A DNA stretch of 64,000 nucleotides from Gramella sp. KN1008 (GTDB taxonomy: Bacteria > Bacteroidota > Bacteroidia > Flavobacteriales > Flavobacteriaceae), in assembly GCF_004332155.1 (NCBI RefSeq), contig NZ_SJDV01000004.1:248001-312000 (forward strand), in the 5' to 3' direction. Shown here in pieces: positions 25,134 to 34,317 of this stretch (the first letter of the stretch is position 1; each line of letters opens with the position of its first letter). The position numbers and the translations under genes were made by a program. Under the pieces are notes generated by a model that was not told where the DNA came from, ran no database searches, and saw only the letters and a program-made list of their open reading frames with translations.

Positions 25134-26024
25134 TTACATTTTTTTTGATTTGCCCGAAGGTTTAAAATATTGTTTAAAGAGATAGGCAAAACCAAAAGTG
25201 GTAATAAGCGAAAAACTTCCATATAAAATGGCAATTAGGCTCAGGTCTTCATCTTTGAGAAGTTGATTTGCGATATAAAGGGCCAGTACGCTGTTCTGTA
25301 ATCCCATTTCTATTGCAATTGTGAAAGCGGTATCGTGTTTTAATTTTAGACTTTTAGCTGTGAAAAATCCGGTCAGCATTGTAAACAGATTTAACAATAT
25401 AAGAGGGCCAAATAAAGGAAGATAATCCATATACCGTATGTTCGAGCTGGATTCATCAATGAAAATTACCGTTACTACGGCAATGAGCAAGAGAGAGGGT
25501 AAAATATATTGCAGGGGTTTATGGAGGCTTTCCCTTTGTTTGTCACTAAGAAGATTTCCAATAATGATACCGCTCATTACCGGCAATACTACACTCGTCA
25601 TTACTTCTTTCATTGTACGCCAGAAACTGAGGTCTACACTTTTGCTTTCAGTGCCAAAGAGATTGTAACTTAATTCAATGATAATAGGAATGGTGAAGAG
25701 GATTAAAAAACTGTTGAAGGCCGTTAATGATACCGAAAGGGCTACCCTGCCTCGCAGCATTTTAGTGACAAGGTTGGATGCTGTACCTCCGGGGCAGGCT
25801 GCCAGTAACATTATCCCTACTTTGTGAATAGGTTGCATGGGCCAGAAGTAAACCAGTGCGAAAGCGATTAGAGGCAGAAGGAACATCTGGCTGGCCAGGC
25901 CGGTAAAAATGGATTTTGGGTAATAAAAAACTCTTCTAAAATCACTGAATTTAAGTTCGAGCCCTATGCCAAACATAATAACGGCTATTGAAATGGGCAT
26001 TATTATGTCGGCAATATTCTGCAA
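25134..26024 (-). CDS. Bile acid:sodium symporter (BASS) family transporter
   Basis: This 296-residue inner-membrane protein has nine or ten hydrophobic segments and the BASS motif ACPGGTASNLVTKM near residue 80, plus a second crossover-type segment AIEMGLQNSVLALYIA near 235. BASS carriers move organic acids with sodium; the related ACR3 family exports arsenite, but ACR3 motifs are not evident. The start may be TTG at 26024, which gives a full first membrane helix, or ATG at 26000. It heads the minus-strand unit with the sigma factor. Confidence 0.85.
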   Translation of the reverse strand: MQNIADIIMPISIAVIMFGIGLELKFSDFRRVFYYPKSIFTGLASQMFLLPLIAFALVYFWPMQPIHKVGIMLLAACPGGTASNLVTKMLRGRVALSVSLTAFNSFLILFTIPIIIELSYNLFGTESKSVDLSFWRTMKEVMTSVVLPVMSGIIIGNLLSDKQRESLHKPLQYILPSLLLIAVVTVIFIDESSSNIRYMDYLPLFGPLILLNLFTMLTGFFTAKSLKLKHDTAFTIAIEMGLQNSVLALYIANQLLKDEDLSLIAILYGSFSLITTFGFAYLFKQYFKPSGKSKKM

Positions 26025-26170
26025 ATTTATTAGTTAGAGATTAGTAAAAAGTTTTAAGAAAGGGAATTTATAAATTTGGAACTTTCTAAGCACGGTCATT
26101 AACAATCAAATAAGAAAGTATTCATCTGGAATTTCATTTTTACAGGTTTATGATTTTAATGCAGAATAGG

Positions 26171-26178
26171 TACCTTTG
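26171..26178 (+). promoter_or_regulatory. Candidate -7 element of the dsbD gene (TACCTTTG)
   Basis: TACCTTTG matches TAnnTTTG, 83 bp upstream of the ATG at 26262. No TTG is seen at the expected upstream spacing. Confidence 0.4.
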
Positions 26179-26261
26179 CCTTCGAACAAAAAATATCGTT
26201 TAATTCGTTAATAGAAGTTGTTCAGAGAATTTTTATCATACTAATCAGGTTTTAAAGCGCA

Positions 26262-28283
26262 ATGATATACAGCCTAGTAAAAAAAGGTCTGCTCCTTTTT
26301 ATCCTTCTTTCCGGATATTTCACTCATGCTCAAATATATGATCCCGTTGAATGGGATACCGAAGTAAAACGGATATCTGATGAGGAGTATCAACTCGTGT
26401 TCATGGCCTTTATACAGGATAAATGGCATCTCTATTCGCAGGAATTACCTGAAGGAGCTGCTCTTCCCACTACTTTTATTTATGAAGGAGCGGGAGAGAA
26501 GTACGAGCTGGTAGGGGATACCGAGGAAAGTGAGTCGGTTACCGAATATGATCAGGTGTTTGAGATGGAACTTTCCTATTTTGCCAATCAGGCTACATTT
26601 ACTCAAAGAATAAAAGTAACCGATTCCACGCTTAGTACTGTTAATGCTAAAATAGAATATCAGGTATGTGATGATAAGGCCTGTATCTTTGAGGAGGAGA
26701 AATTTGAATTTGTTATTAGAGAGGGGGCTGTAACGGCAGATGCCGATAATGAGGTTAGTGAAGAGGAAGCTGAAGTGGAAGGTATTGTAAATCCTGAAGA
26801 AAAACGTTCCTTCTGGGGAATTTTCATAGTAGCTTTCCTCTCGGGCTTTGCGGCTTTACTTACTCCCTGTGTTTTTCCCATGATCCCAATGACCGTAAGT
26901 TTCTTTACAAAACAAAGTAAATCGAGGGCTGCCGGGATTAGAAATGCCATATTTTATGGGATTTCCATAGTGGTAATTTATGTGCTGCTGGGCTCCCTAG
27001 TTACTCTTATTTTTGGGGCCGATTCTCTCAATGCTCTGTCTACGAATGTCTGGTTTAATCTGGCCTTTTTCGTATTGCTTGTGGTTTTTGCCATTTCATT
27101 TATGGGTGCGTTTGAGATTGTGCTTCCTAGTAGTTGGGGGACAAAAATTGATTCCAAAGCCGATAAAGGCGGACTTATTGGGATCTTTTTTATGGCCCTG
27201 GCATTGGCAATCGTCTCGTTCTCGTGTACAGGTCCAATTGTAGGTACCTTACTTGTAGAGGCTGCTTCTAAAGGTGGGATAGCTCCTATAATTGGGATGC
27301 TTGGATTCTCGCTTGCGATTGCATTGCCGTTCGGTCTGTTTGCCGCATTTCCGGGTTGGCTTAATACCTTGCCACGTTCGGGTGGATGGCTCAATACGGT
27401 AAAGGTTACGCTTGGATTTCTGGAACTTGCTCTCGCATTCAAATTTCTGTCGAATGCAGACCTCGTACTTCAGCTCCATATTCTTGAGCGCGAAGTCTTC
27501 CTTGCGGTCTGGATCGCTATTTTTGGCCTGCTGGCTTTCTATTTATTCGGAAAGATTCGCCTGCCGCATGATTCCAAAGAAGATCATATTTCGGTAGGCC
27601 GATTAATCTCCGGGCTTGTCGTTCTTATTTTTACCATTTATCTTATTCCGGGGCTATGGGGTGCACCGCTAAAGATCATCAGTGGGTTTCCCCCACCGCT
27701 TCACTACAGTGAGTCGCCATACGGAGTGGGTAATTCCCAGGGCAATGCTTCGACTTCAGTTTCTTCAGTACTTCCCGAGGGTGCTCATTATGGCCCCCAT
27801 GATATACTATCATTCCATGATTATGAAGAAGGAATGGCGTATGCAAAAGAGAAGGATCTGCCTGTACTTATAGATTTTACTGGTCATGCGTGTGTGAACT
27901 GCCGGAAGATGGAAGAACGGGTGTGGAGTGAGCCTCAGGTCCTGGAAACCTTGAAAAATGATGTGGTTCTGGTTTCATTGTATGTAGATGATCAACGAAA
28001 GTTGCCAGAGTCAGAACAATATGTTTCTGAAACTACAGGAAAAGAAATTGAGACAATAGGAAATAAATGGAGCGATTTTCAGATCACAAGATATAAGGCC
28101 AATGCGCAGCCATATTATGTGCTTTTAGATCATAATGAAGAAAAACTCATAGCGCCTTCAGCCTATGAACCCAACGCAGATGAATTTTACAGGTGGCTTC
28201 AGGAAGGCATTATGGCATTTGGCGAGAATGGGGATTCCTTGAAATTTGAAAGTCTTGGTGGAGAATCCAGTGTTATTCAGTAA
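26262..28283 (+). CDS. dsbD: Thiol:disulfide interchange protein DsbD
   Basis: DsbD carries electrons from cytoplasmic thioredoxin across the inner membrane to periplasmic thiol proteins. The 673 residues show a signal peptide (1-23), an N-terminal periplasmic domain with the Cys pair in VCDDKACIFEE, an eight-helix membrane domain with one Cys in LLTPCVFPMIP and one in FSCTGPIVGT, and a C-terminal thioredoxin domain with Cys544/Cys547 in HACVNCRKM. It converges on the next gene with a 7-bp overlap. It may support cytochrome c maturation or copper-protein assembly such as NosZ. Confidence 0.93.
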   Translation: MIYSLVKKGLLLFILLSGYFTHAQIYDPVEWDTEVKRISDEEYQLVFMAFIQDKWHLYSQELPEGAALPTTFIYEGAGEKYELVGDTEESESVTEYDQVFEMELSYFANQATFTQRIKVTDSTLSTVNAKIEYQVCDDKACIFEEEKFEFVIREGAVTADADNEVSEEEAEVEGIVNPEEKRSFWGIFIVAFLSGFAALLTPCVFPMIPMTVSFFTKQSKSRAAGIRNAIFYGISIVVIYVLLGSLVTLIFGADSLNALSTNVWFNLAFFVLLVVFAISFMGAFEIVLPSSWGTKIDSKADKGGLIGIFFMALALAIVSFSCTGPIVGTLLVEAASKGGIAPIIGMLGFSLAIALPFGLFAAFPGWLNTLPRSGGWLNTVKVTLGFLELALAFKFLSNADLVLQLHILEREVFLAVWIAIFGLLAFYLFGKIRLPHDSKEDHISVGRLISGLVVLIFTIYLIPGLWGAPLKIISGFPPPLHYSESPYGVGNSQGNASTSVSSVLPEGAHYGPHDILSFHDYEEGMAYAKEKDLPVLIDFTGHACVNCRKMEERVWSEPQVLETLKNDVVLVSLYVDDQRKLPESEQYVSETTGKEIETIGNKWSDFQITRYKANAQPYYVLLDHNEEKLIAPSAYEPNADEFYRWLQEGIMAFGENGDSLKFESLGGESSVIQ

Positions 28284-28783
28284 TCCTTTTTTCTGTAAAC
28301 CCCTTTAAACGTTTCACTAAGAAATTTGTCATTTTCATCCAGGATCTCCCAAAGCTGGGTTACACTGCCATCGCCATTTTGGGTCCAGGTGATCTGGTTG
28401 TAATATTTTCCTTTTTCACCATTAACTATATGGCTTTTGAGGATCATCTTGTTAGCTTTTGCTTTTCCCTTCAGTTTTAAAATGTTCCCTGTATTGCTTA
28501 TCCATAACTGGTTCCAGGTTGAATCGGCAGGGTCAAAATAATTGAAACTTCTGCCGGTGCTGCCTTTTTTTCCCTTCCATTTTTCACTGATGAGGCAGTT
28601 ATCTTCTATTTTTTCGATAAGATTTTCACCTATTTTTTCTCCTTCGGAATTATATACCTCCCAGTCGCCTAGCCAGAAGTCAAACTGTCGATGCTCAGGG
28701 GAGCAGCAGTTACAGTCGGTCTCATTTTGAGCCGTTAATCCGATAATACAGAAGAAAAGAACTAATGCTAATAATTGTTTCAT
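28277..28783 (-). CDS. Secreted DUF1579-like protein
   Basis: This 168-residue protein has a Sec signal peptide (MKQLLALVLFFCIIGLTAQ) and a lipocalin-like beta domain with the motif FDFWLGDWEVY near residue 35, shared with DUF1579-type proteins. Three Cys lie just after the signal peptide in DCNCC. Its role is unknown. It ends convergently against dsbD. Confidence 0.7.
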   Translation of the reverse strand: MKQLLALVLFFCIIGLTAQNETDCNCCSPEHRQFDFWLGDWEVYNSEGEKIGENLIEKIEDNCLISEKWKGKKGSTGRSFNYFDPADSTWNQLWISNTGNILKLKGKAKANKMILKSHIVNGEKGKYYNQITWTQNGDGSVTQLWEILDENDKFLSETFKGVYRKKDY

Positions 28784-28956
28784 GGTAAATGGGTTGTTCC
28801 ATCAATATAAACAATTTTAAATATGGGAGTTATGATCAATCGATGAAACATCTGGAATTTGAATTGGAAAGGCCCAAAATTGATGTTTCGGTCTGAAAAA
28901 AGAGTTCAGCAGATATAAATTAAATGGAAGCGTCAAAAAGAGAAGAAGGTTATAGC

Positions 28957-29193
28957 CTATACCACAATTGGTTCATCCGGATCGTCGCTGTCCAAAACGT
29001 TCACTTCCTGTTCTTCCTGCTGTTGCTTTTCTCTTTCCTGTAAAAGTTGATAGGCGAGATAGCCCCCTGCTATAAGTGCTCCCGCACCTATTCCAACTTT
29101 TCCTCCTTTGAGGGCAAGTTTTTTGCCCGCTTTGAAAATAAAGCCTCTAACAACAAACTTTCCTGCTAATTTTAATACGTGGGTAAGATTCAT
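28957..29193 (-). CDS. Small membrane-associated protein of unknown function
   Basis: This 78-residue protein has a basic first half, a short hydrophobic segment VGIGAGALIAGGYLAYQLL (about 33-52), and an acidic Gln/Glu-rich tail ending DSDDPDEPIVV. I do not recognise a family. It is monocistronic between two intergenic gaps. Confidence 0.6.
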   Translation of the reverse strand: MNLTHVLKLAGKFVVRGFIFKAGKKLALKGGKVGIGAGALIAGGYLAYQLLQEREKQQQEEQEVNVLDSDDPDEPIVV

Positions 29194-29354
29194 AATCCTA
29201 ATCTATTCTTTTTAATTCTAACATGCATTTCACTTAATATGATAATTACAGATGGAAATTTGCGTTAAGGATATTTCAAATAACAGATATTTAACTCATT
29301 TAAACTATGCTGGAGTTTTATTCGTTAAAACAATATATTCGCAAATAAAAAAGT

Positions 29355-30377
29355 ATGGGACGTAAAAGATGGGATCTTGTTTTGGGAGCTTGCATGGCAG
29401 TCTGTGTTTGGTCTTGCAATAATGATGATAATTTGAACGGAGACGTGAAAACCTCCGGAACTGCTCACCTTTATGCGACCACCCATACCGGCCAGGTTAA
29501 AAGATACGATATTAATAGCGGGGATGTAACAACATATAATACCGCTTCCACCGATGCCGAAGGTATTTACTTTTCTCCTGAAGATGATTCATTTACTCTT
29601 GTTTCAAGATCGGGAGCCGGTTTGGAAACCTATGCCAACATAAGCAGTTTTCGGTCGGGGGCGTCTGTAGATCTGGAACCGGAATTTAGTATTGCCGGAA
29701 GCCTTGAAAGTCCAAGGGATCTGGCCGTGAAAGGCAATTTTTATGTGGTGACAGATGATACCGATCTGGATGAAGACGAACTCACTCACGAAGGACGAAT
29801 ATTTATCTATACCAAAGATAGCAACGGATTCAGTTTGAGGAATGTGGTTACTACTAAATTCCGGGTGTGGGGAATAGAGTTCATCGGAGATGATCTATAC
29901 GCTGCCGTAGACGAGACTAATAAAATTGCAGTTTTCAGAAATTTTCTTTCTAATCATACTCTTAATCGTATCGTAACTGCAGATAAGATCGTAGCATTTC
30001 AGGGTCTTGTTCGTACCCGAGGCCTACATTACGAAGATGGTGTGATGGTGCTTTCAGATATCGGAGAAGCAGAGTCCAATAATGATGGAGCCCTACATGT
30101 GGTGAAGGATTTCGAGTCCAAATTTGCCGCGACCTCTTCAGGCGGGTTCGTTAAGACTGAAGATCAGTTGAGAATAGCAGGTAATAACACTTTGCTGGGT
30201 AATCCTGTCAATGTGATCTATGACTCAAATTATAATGTGATATTCGTAGCCGAAGCTTCAAACGGTGGTGGCCGTATTCTGGCCTTCAATGATGCTACTT
30301 CAATAGATGGGAATATTGCCCCCGATCTTAAGTATACTCTGGCAGGGGTTTCTTCTGTTTATTTTCATACCAGATAA
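29355..30377 (+). CDS. Beta-propeller-like lipoprotein
   Basis: This 340-residue protein has a lipoprotein signal with lipobox VWSC near residue 20, followed by Asn/Asp-rich NNDDN. The rest consists of repeated beta units with the look of a six- or seven-bladed propeller (HTGQVKRYDI, NRIVTADKIVAFQG, and others). There is no recognisable catalytic motif. It is probably an outer-membrane or periplasmic binding protein of unknown ligand. Confidence 0.7.
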   Translation: MGRKRWDLVLGACMAVCVWSCNNDDNLNGDVKTSGTAHLYATTHTGQVKRYDINSGDVTTYNTASTDAEGIYFSPEDDSFTLVSRSGAGLETYANISSFRSGASVDLEPEFSIAGSLESPRDLAVKGNFYVVTDDTDLDEDELTHEGRIFIYTKDSNGFSLRNVVTTKFRVWGIEFIGDDLYAAVDETNKIAVFRNFLSNHTLNRIVTADKIVAFQGLVRTRGLHYEDGVMVLSDIGEAESNNDGALHVVKDFESKFAATSSGGFVKTEDQLRIAGNNTLLGNPVNVIYDSNYNVIFVAEASNGGGRILAFNDATSIDGNIAPDLKYTLAGVSSVYFHTR

Positions 30378-30504
30378 GAAGCCTGTACCTGCAGCTTTCT
30401 GAAAAGGAATTTTAAAGCGTCAAAAGTATTACATCTAAAGGCTTTCCGCGGGTGTTGCCTACCGGTTTTAAAGCAAGTTTAACGGGCAGAAGAAAAATTT
30501 GATA

Positions 30505-30512
30505 TACTTTTG
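30505..30512 (+). promoter_or_regulatory. Candidate -7 element of topA (TACTTTTG)
   Basis: TACTTTTG matches TAnnTTTG, 21 bp before the topA ATG. The upstream TTG element is not obvious. Confidence 0.4.
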
Positions 30513-30533
30513 CAATTATAAACAGACAGATTT

Positions 30534-33038
30534 ATGGCTAAAAATTTAGTGATTGTAGAGTCTCCTGCGAAGGCAAAAACCATAGAAAAGTTTCTCGGAA
30601 AAGACTATAAGGTTGCTTCCAGCTTTGGACATATTGCCGATTTGCCGACCAAAGAGATCGGTGTGGATACCGAGGGAGATTTTACACCTAAATATATTGT
30701 CTCAAAAGACAAGAAGGATGTAGTGAAGAAGCTGAAAGGTCTTGCAAAAGATGCCGATACGGTATGGCTGGCAAGTGATGAAGACCGTGAGGGGGAGGCT
30801 ATTGCCTGGCACCTTGCTGAAGCGCTTAAGCTGGAAGATGACAAGACTAAACGTATCGTGTTCCACGAGATCACTAAGTCGGCGATTCTTAAGGCGATAG
30901 AAAACCCAAGAGGAATTGATTATAATCTTGTAAATGCTCAGCAGGCAAGACGTGTGCTTGACAGATTAGTGGGCTATGAGCTTTCCCCGGTACTGTGGCG
31001 AAAAGTAAAAGGGGGGCTATCTGCCGGCCGTGTCCAGTCTGTGGCGGTAAGGCTTATTGTTGAAAGGGAGCGTGAGATCCAGGAATTCGAACCGCAGGCT
31101 TCTTACAGAATAGATGCTGAATTTTCTACCGAGGATGGAAAAAGCTTCAAGGCTAAAATCCCAAAGAATTTTGAAACAAAGGAAGAGGCAGAGCAATTTC
31201 TGAAAGATAATATAGGAGCGAACTTTAAAGTCGCCGAATTAACTACCAAACCGGCAAAAAAGAATCCGGCTCCTCCGTTTACCACCTCCACACTTCAGCA
31301 GGAAGCTGCCAGAAAGCTTTATTTTTCGGTAAGCAAGACGATGACGATGGCTCAGCGCTTATACGAGGCGGGGCATATCACTTATATGAGAACAGATAGC
31401 GTAAATCTTTCTGAAGATGCCAGAAAAGGAGCTAAAAATGAAATTCTTAAGGCGTACGGAGAGAAATATTCTAAATCGCGCCAGTTCAAAGGTAAGTCCA
31501 AGGGGGCACAGGAAGCTCACGAGGCAATAAGACCAACGAATTTTCAAAAGCACGGTATTTCCGCAGATCGTGACCAGCAAAGACTTTATGAGCTTATATG
31601 GAAAAGAGCGATTGCCTCGCAAATGAGCGATGCCCAGCTGGAAAGGACTAATGTAAAGATAGAGGCAGATAAGCATGATAATCATTTCACTGCCAATGGT
31701 GAAGTGCTTAAATTTGACGGATTCCTGAAAGTTTATCTTGAAAGCAGCGATGAGGAAGATGAAGAACAAAGCGGAATGCTTCCGGCATTAAAGGAGAATC
31801 AGCCTCTTACTAATAAGTATATAACTGCAACCGAAAGGTTTACCAGGCCTCCATACCGCTATACCGAAGCATCTCTTGTTAAAAAACTGGAAGAACTGGG
31901 TATAGGTAGACCTTCAACTTACGCGCCTACCATTTCAACCATCCAAACCAGGAATTATATTGAAAAAGGTTCCGTAGATGGGACTGATAGAAGTTATGTG
32001 CAGTTCAGGCTTAAGAATGATAAGCTTTCAGAGAAAACATTAACCGAAACCGTTGGCAGTGATAAAGGAAAACTTGTTCCTACTGCTACGGGAATGGTAG
32101 TAAACGATTTCCTTGTGAATCACTTTTCCAATATCCTGGATTATAATTTCACTGCGAAGGTGGAGGAAAGCTTTGATAATATAGCAGAGGGCAACAAGGA
32201 GTGGACCACGATGATGAAGGAATTCTATAAGGATTTCCATCCTCATGTACAGGATGTCACGAAGAATGCCGACAGGGAAGTAGGAGAGCGAATTCTCGGT
32301 GAAGACCCGGAAACAGGAAAACCTGTTAGTGTGAGATTAGGAAAGTTTGGTCCCATGGTCCAGATTGGTAGTGCCGAAGATGATGAAAAACCAAAGTTCG
32401 CCAGTCTTAGTCCCGACCAGAACATGGAGACACTCACTTATGACGAGGCAATGGCCTTGTTTGAGCTTCCCAAAAAACTGGGAGAATATAAAGGAGAGGC
32501 TGTAGAGGTGAACAATGGGCGTTATGGTCCCTATGTGCGTTTCGGGAAGAAGTTCGTTTCACTTGAAAAAGGAGAGGATCCGCTAAATGTTGATTTTGAT
32601 AGAGCTATGGAGCTTATCAAAGAGAAGGAAAAGGCCGATGCTCCTATTTATGAATATAAAGATATGCCCGTTCAGAAAGGAGTGGGGAGGTTTGGTCCAT
32701 ACCTTAAATGGAATAATATATTCATAAATGTGAATAAGAAATATGACTTTGACAATCTTTCCTCAGATGATATTGAAGAACTTATCGAGGATAAATTAAA
32801 GAAGGAGCGGGAAAAACTCATCCATCACTGGGAAGACGAAGGCATAAGGGTGGAAAAAGCAAGATGGGGCAGGTTTAATGTCATAAAAGGAAGGACCAAG
32901 GTGGAACTTCCCAAAACTACCAAGGCTGAAGAACTTACGCTTGATGAGGTTAAGGAGATCCTTGAAAAGAAGAGTAAGACCAAAAAGAAGACCACTGCCA
33001 GAAAAGGAACTAAAAAGAAAACTACCAAAAAGAAATAA
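30534..33038 (+). CDS. topA: DNA topoisomerase I
   Basis: TopA relaxes negatively supercoiled DNA through a covalent tyrosine link. The 834 residues show the Toprim start VESPAKAKTIEKFLG, the acidic DEDREGEAIAWHL near 82, and the catalytic Tyr284 in YMRTDSVNLS. The C-terminal half lacks the zinc-finger Cys motifs of the E. coli enzyme and instead has repeats of the type KFGPMVQIG, RYGPYVRFG and RFGPYLKW, then a Lys/Thr-rich tail for DNA contact. It is 3 bp from the next gene. Confidence 0.97.
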   Translation: MAKNLVIVESPAKAKTIEKFLGKDYKVASSFGHIADLPTKEIGVDTEGDFTPKYIVSKDKKDVVKKLKGLAKDADTVWLASDEDREGEAIAWHLAEALKLEDDKTKRIVFHEITKSAILKAIENPRGIDYNLVNAQQARRVLDRLVGYELSPVLWRKVKGGLSAGRVQSVAVRLIVEREREIQEFEPQASYRIDAEFSTEDGKSFKAKIPKNFETKEEAEQFLKDNIGANFKVAELTTKPAKKNPAPPFTTSTLQQEAARKLYFSVSKTMTMAQRLYEAGHITYMRTDSVNLSEDARKGAKNEILKAYGEKYSKSRQFKGKSKGAQEAHEAIRPTNFQKHGISADRDQQRLYELIWKRAIASQMSDAQLERTNVKIEADKHDNHFTANGEVLKFDGFLKVYLESSDEEDEEQSGMLPALKENQPLTNKYITATERFTRPPYRYTEASLVKKLEELGIGRPSTYAPTISTIQTRNYIEKGSVDGTDRSYVQFRLKNDKLSEKTLTETVGSDKGKLVPTATGMVVNDFLVNHFSNILDYNFTAKVEESFDNIAEGNKEWTTMMKEFYKDFHPHVQDVTKNADREVGERILGEDPETGKPVSVRLGKFGPMVQIGSAEDDEKPKFASLSPDQNMETLTYDEAMALFELPKKLGEYKGEAVEVNNGRYGPYVRFGKKFVSLEKGEDPLNVDFDRAMELIKEKEKADAPIYEYKDMPVQKGVGRFGPYLKWNNIFINVNKKYDFDNLSSDDIEELIEDKLKKEREKLIHHWEDEGIRVEKARWGRFNVIKGRTKVELPKTTKAEELTLDEVKEILEKKSKTKKKTTARKGTKKKTTKKK

Positions 33039-33041
33039 CCT

Positions 33042-34202
33042 ATGGAGTTTGATTTTCTTAGTCCGGTAAATGAAGAACTGCTGGATGAGATCAGCCATTT
33101 AAATCCTCAGTGTATAGGGGTGCAGATGAGACTTCATACAGAGAGGTCGGGTATTCCTGATATGGAGGGAGTAAATGTCGCCATTTTTGCGGTTAGAGAG
33201 ACGGCCAGGGCAGTGAAGAGCATCGAAGCCCCGGACTTTACTTCATTAAGAAGGCAATTTTATAGATTATATCCTGGTAACTGGAGATTGCGACTTGCTG
33301 ATCTTGGGGATATCGAGCCGGGTGCTACTGTGGAAGATACGTATTTTGCGGTTCAGACATTGGTTGAAAGTCTTATAAAACAGGATATAATACCTGTTAT
33401 CCTTGGGGGAAGTCAGGATCTGGTTTATGCTCAATATAGGGCGTATGACAAACTGGATCAGATGGTTAACCTTGTGAATATTGATAGTAAATTTGATCTC
33501 GGAGATGCTGAAAAGAAGATCAGCAGTGAATCTTATGTAGGAAAAATCGTAATTGATAAGCCTTATAATTTATTTAATTATACTACAGTGGGTTATCAAA
33601 CCTATTATAATTCTCAGGAAGAGATAGAGCTTATGGAAAGGCTGTTTTTCGAAGCTTATAGATTAGGTGAAGTAACTTCAGATCTTTCGTTGATGGAGCC
33701 TGTTTTCAGAAGTGCAAATCTGGTAGGTTTGGATCTGGGGTCTATAGATTCTGCTTCAGCGAATACGCATTACTTTAATTCTCCCAACGGTTTTAACGGT
33801 AGGGAGATCTGTGCTCTTTCGAGGTATGCCGGGATAAGTGATAAGGTCTCATCTTTTGGAGTATATGAATTTAGTAATACACTGGGAGCCCTTGCAAATA
33901 CACTTATTTCCCAGATAATATGGTATTTTATCGAAGGAGTGAATTATCGTACCAATGAAAATACTATTTCTGCGAAAAAGGAGTTTATAAGATATCAGGT
34001 TCCTATAGATGACGAGATTCTTGTGTTTTTCAAGAGTCCGGTTAGCGGTCGCTGGTGGATAGAAATTCCGTTTTTGTCGAACGTGAATACTAAATTAAAA
34101 AAGCATACGTTATTACCTTGCAGCGAGGAGGATTATCTTGAAGCTTGCAATCAGGTAATTCCCGAAAGATGGTATAAAGCCAAAAGAAAAAACGAAGTCT
34201 AA
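33042..34202 (+). CDS. Degenerate ureohydrolase (arginase/formimidoylglutamase) family protein
   Basis: This 386-residue protein keeps the arginase/agmatinase/formimidoylglutamase fold pattern, but the manganese-binding motifs are altered. The GGDHS motif reads GGSQD (about 123-127), DAHxD reads NIDSKFD (about 146), and SxDxDxxDP reads GLDLGSIDSAS (about 229). His and several Asp ligands are thus missing, so hydrolysis is unlikely; a structural or regulatory role is inferred. It follows topA by 3 bp and precedes gldK by 115 bp. Confidence 0.8.
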   Translation: MEFDFLSPVNEELLDEISHLNPQCIGVQMRLHTERSGIPDMEGVNVAIFAVRETARAVKSIEAPDFTSLRRQFYRLYPGNWRLRLADLGDIEPGATVEDTYFAVQTLVESLIKQDIIPVILGGSQDLVYAQYRAYDKLDQMVNLVNIDSKFDLGDAEKKISSESYVGKIVIDKPYNLFNYTTVGYQTYYNSQEEIELMERLFFEAYRLGEVTSDLSLMEPVFRSANLVGLDLGSIDSASANTHYFNSPNGFNGREICALSRYAGISDKVSSFGVYEFSNTLGALANTLISQIIWYFIEGVNYRTNENTISAKKEFIRYQVPIDDEILVFFKSPVSGRWWIEIPFLSNVNTKLKKHTLLPCSEEDYLEACNQVIPERWYKAKRKNEV

Positions 34203-34317
34203 AATTGTATTCAGGCATTATTTTGATTTACTGTATTTTTACCTCAAATATTGTTTTTTAAAAAATAATTAGATAGGTTTACTGCCGTAAATCAAAATGT
34301 CTTAACCTAAGATAATT

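Noticed and set aside
26978..27442. 154-codon frame antisense to dsbD
   Set aside because: It lies inside the DsbD membrane domain and shows no motif.
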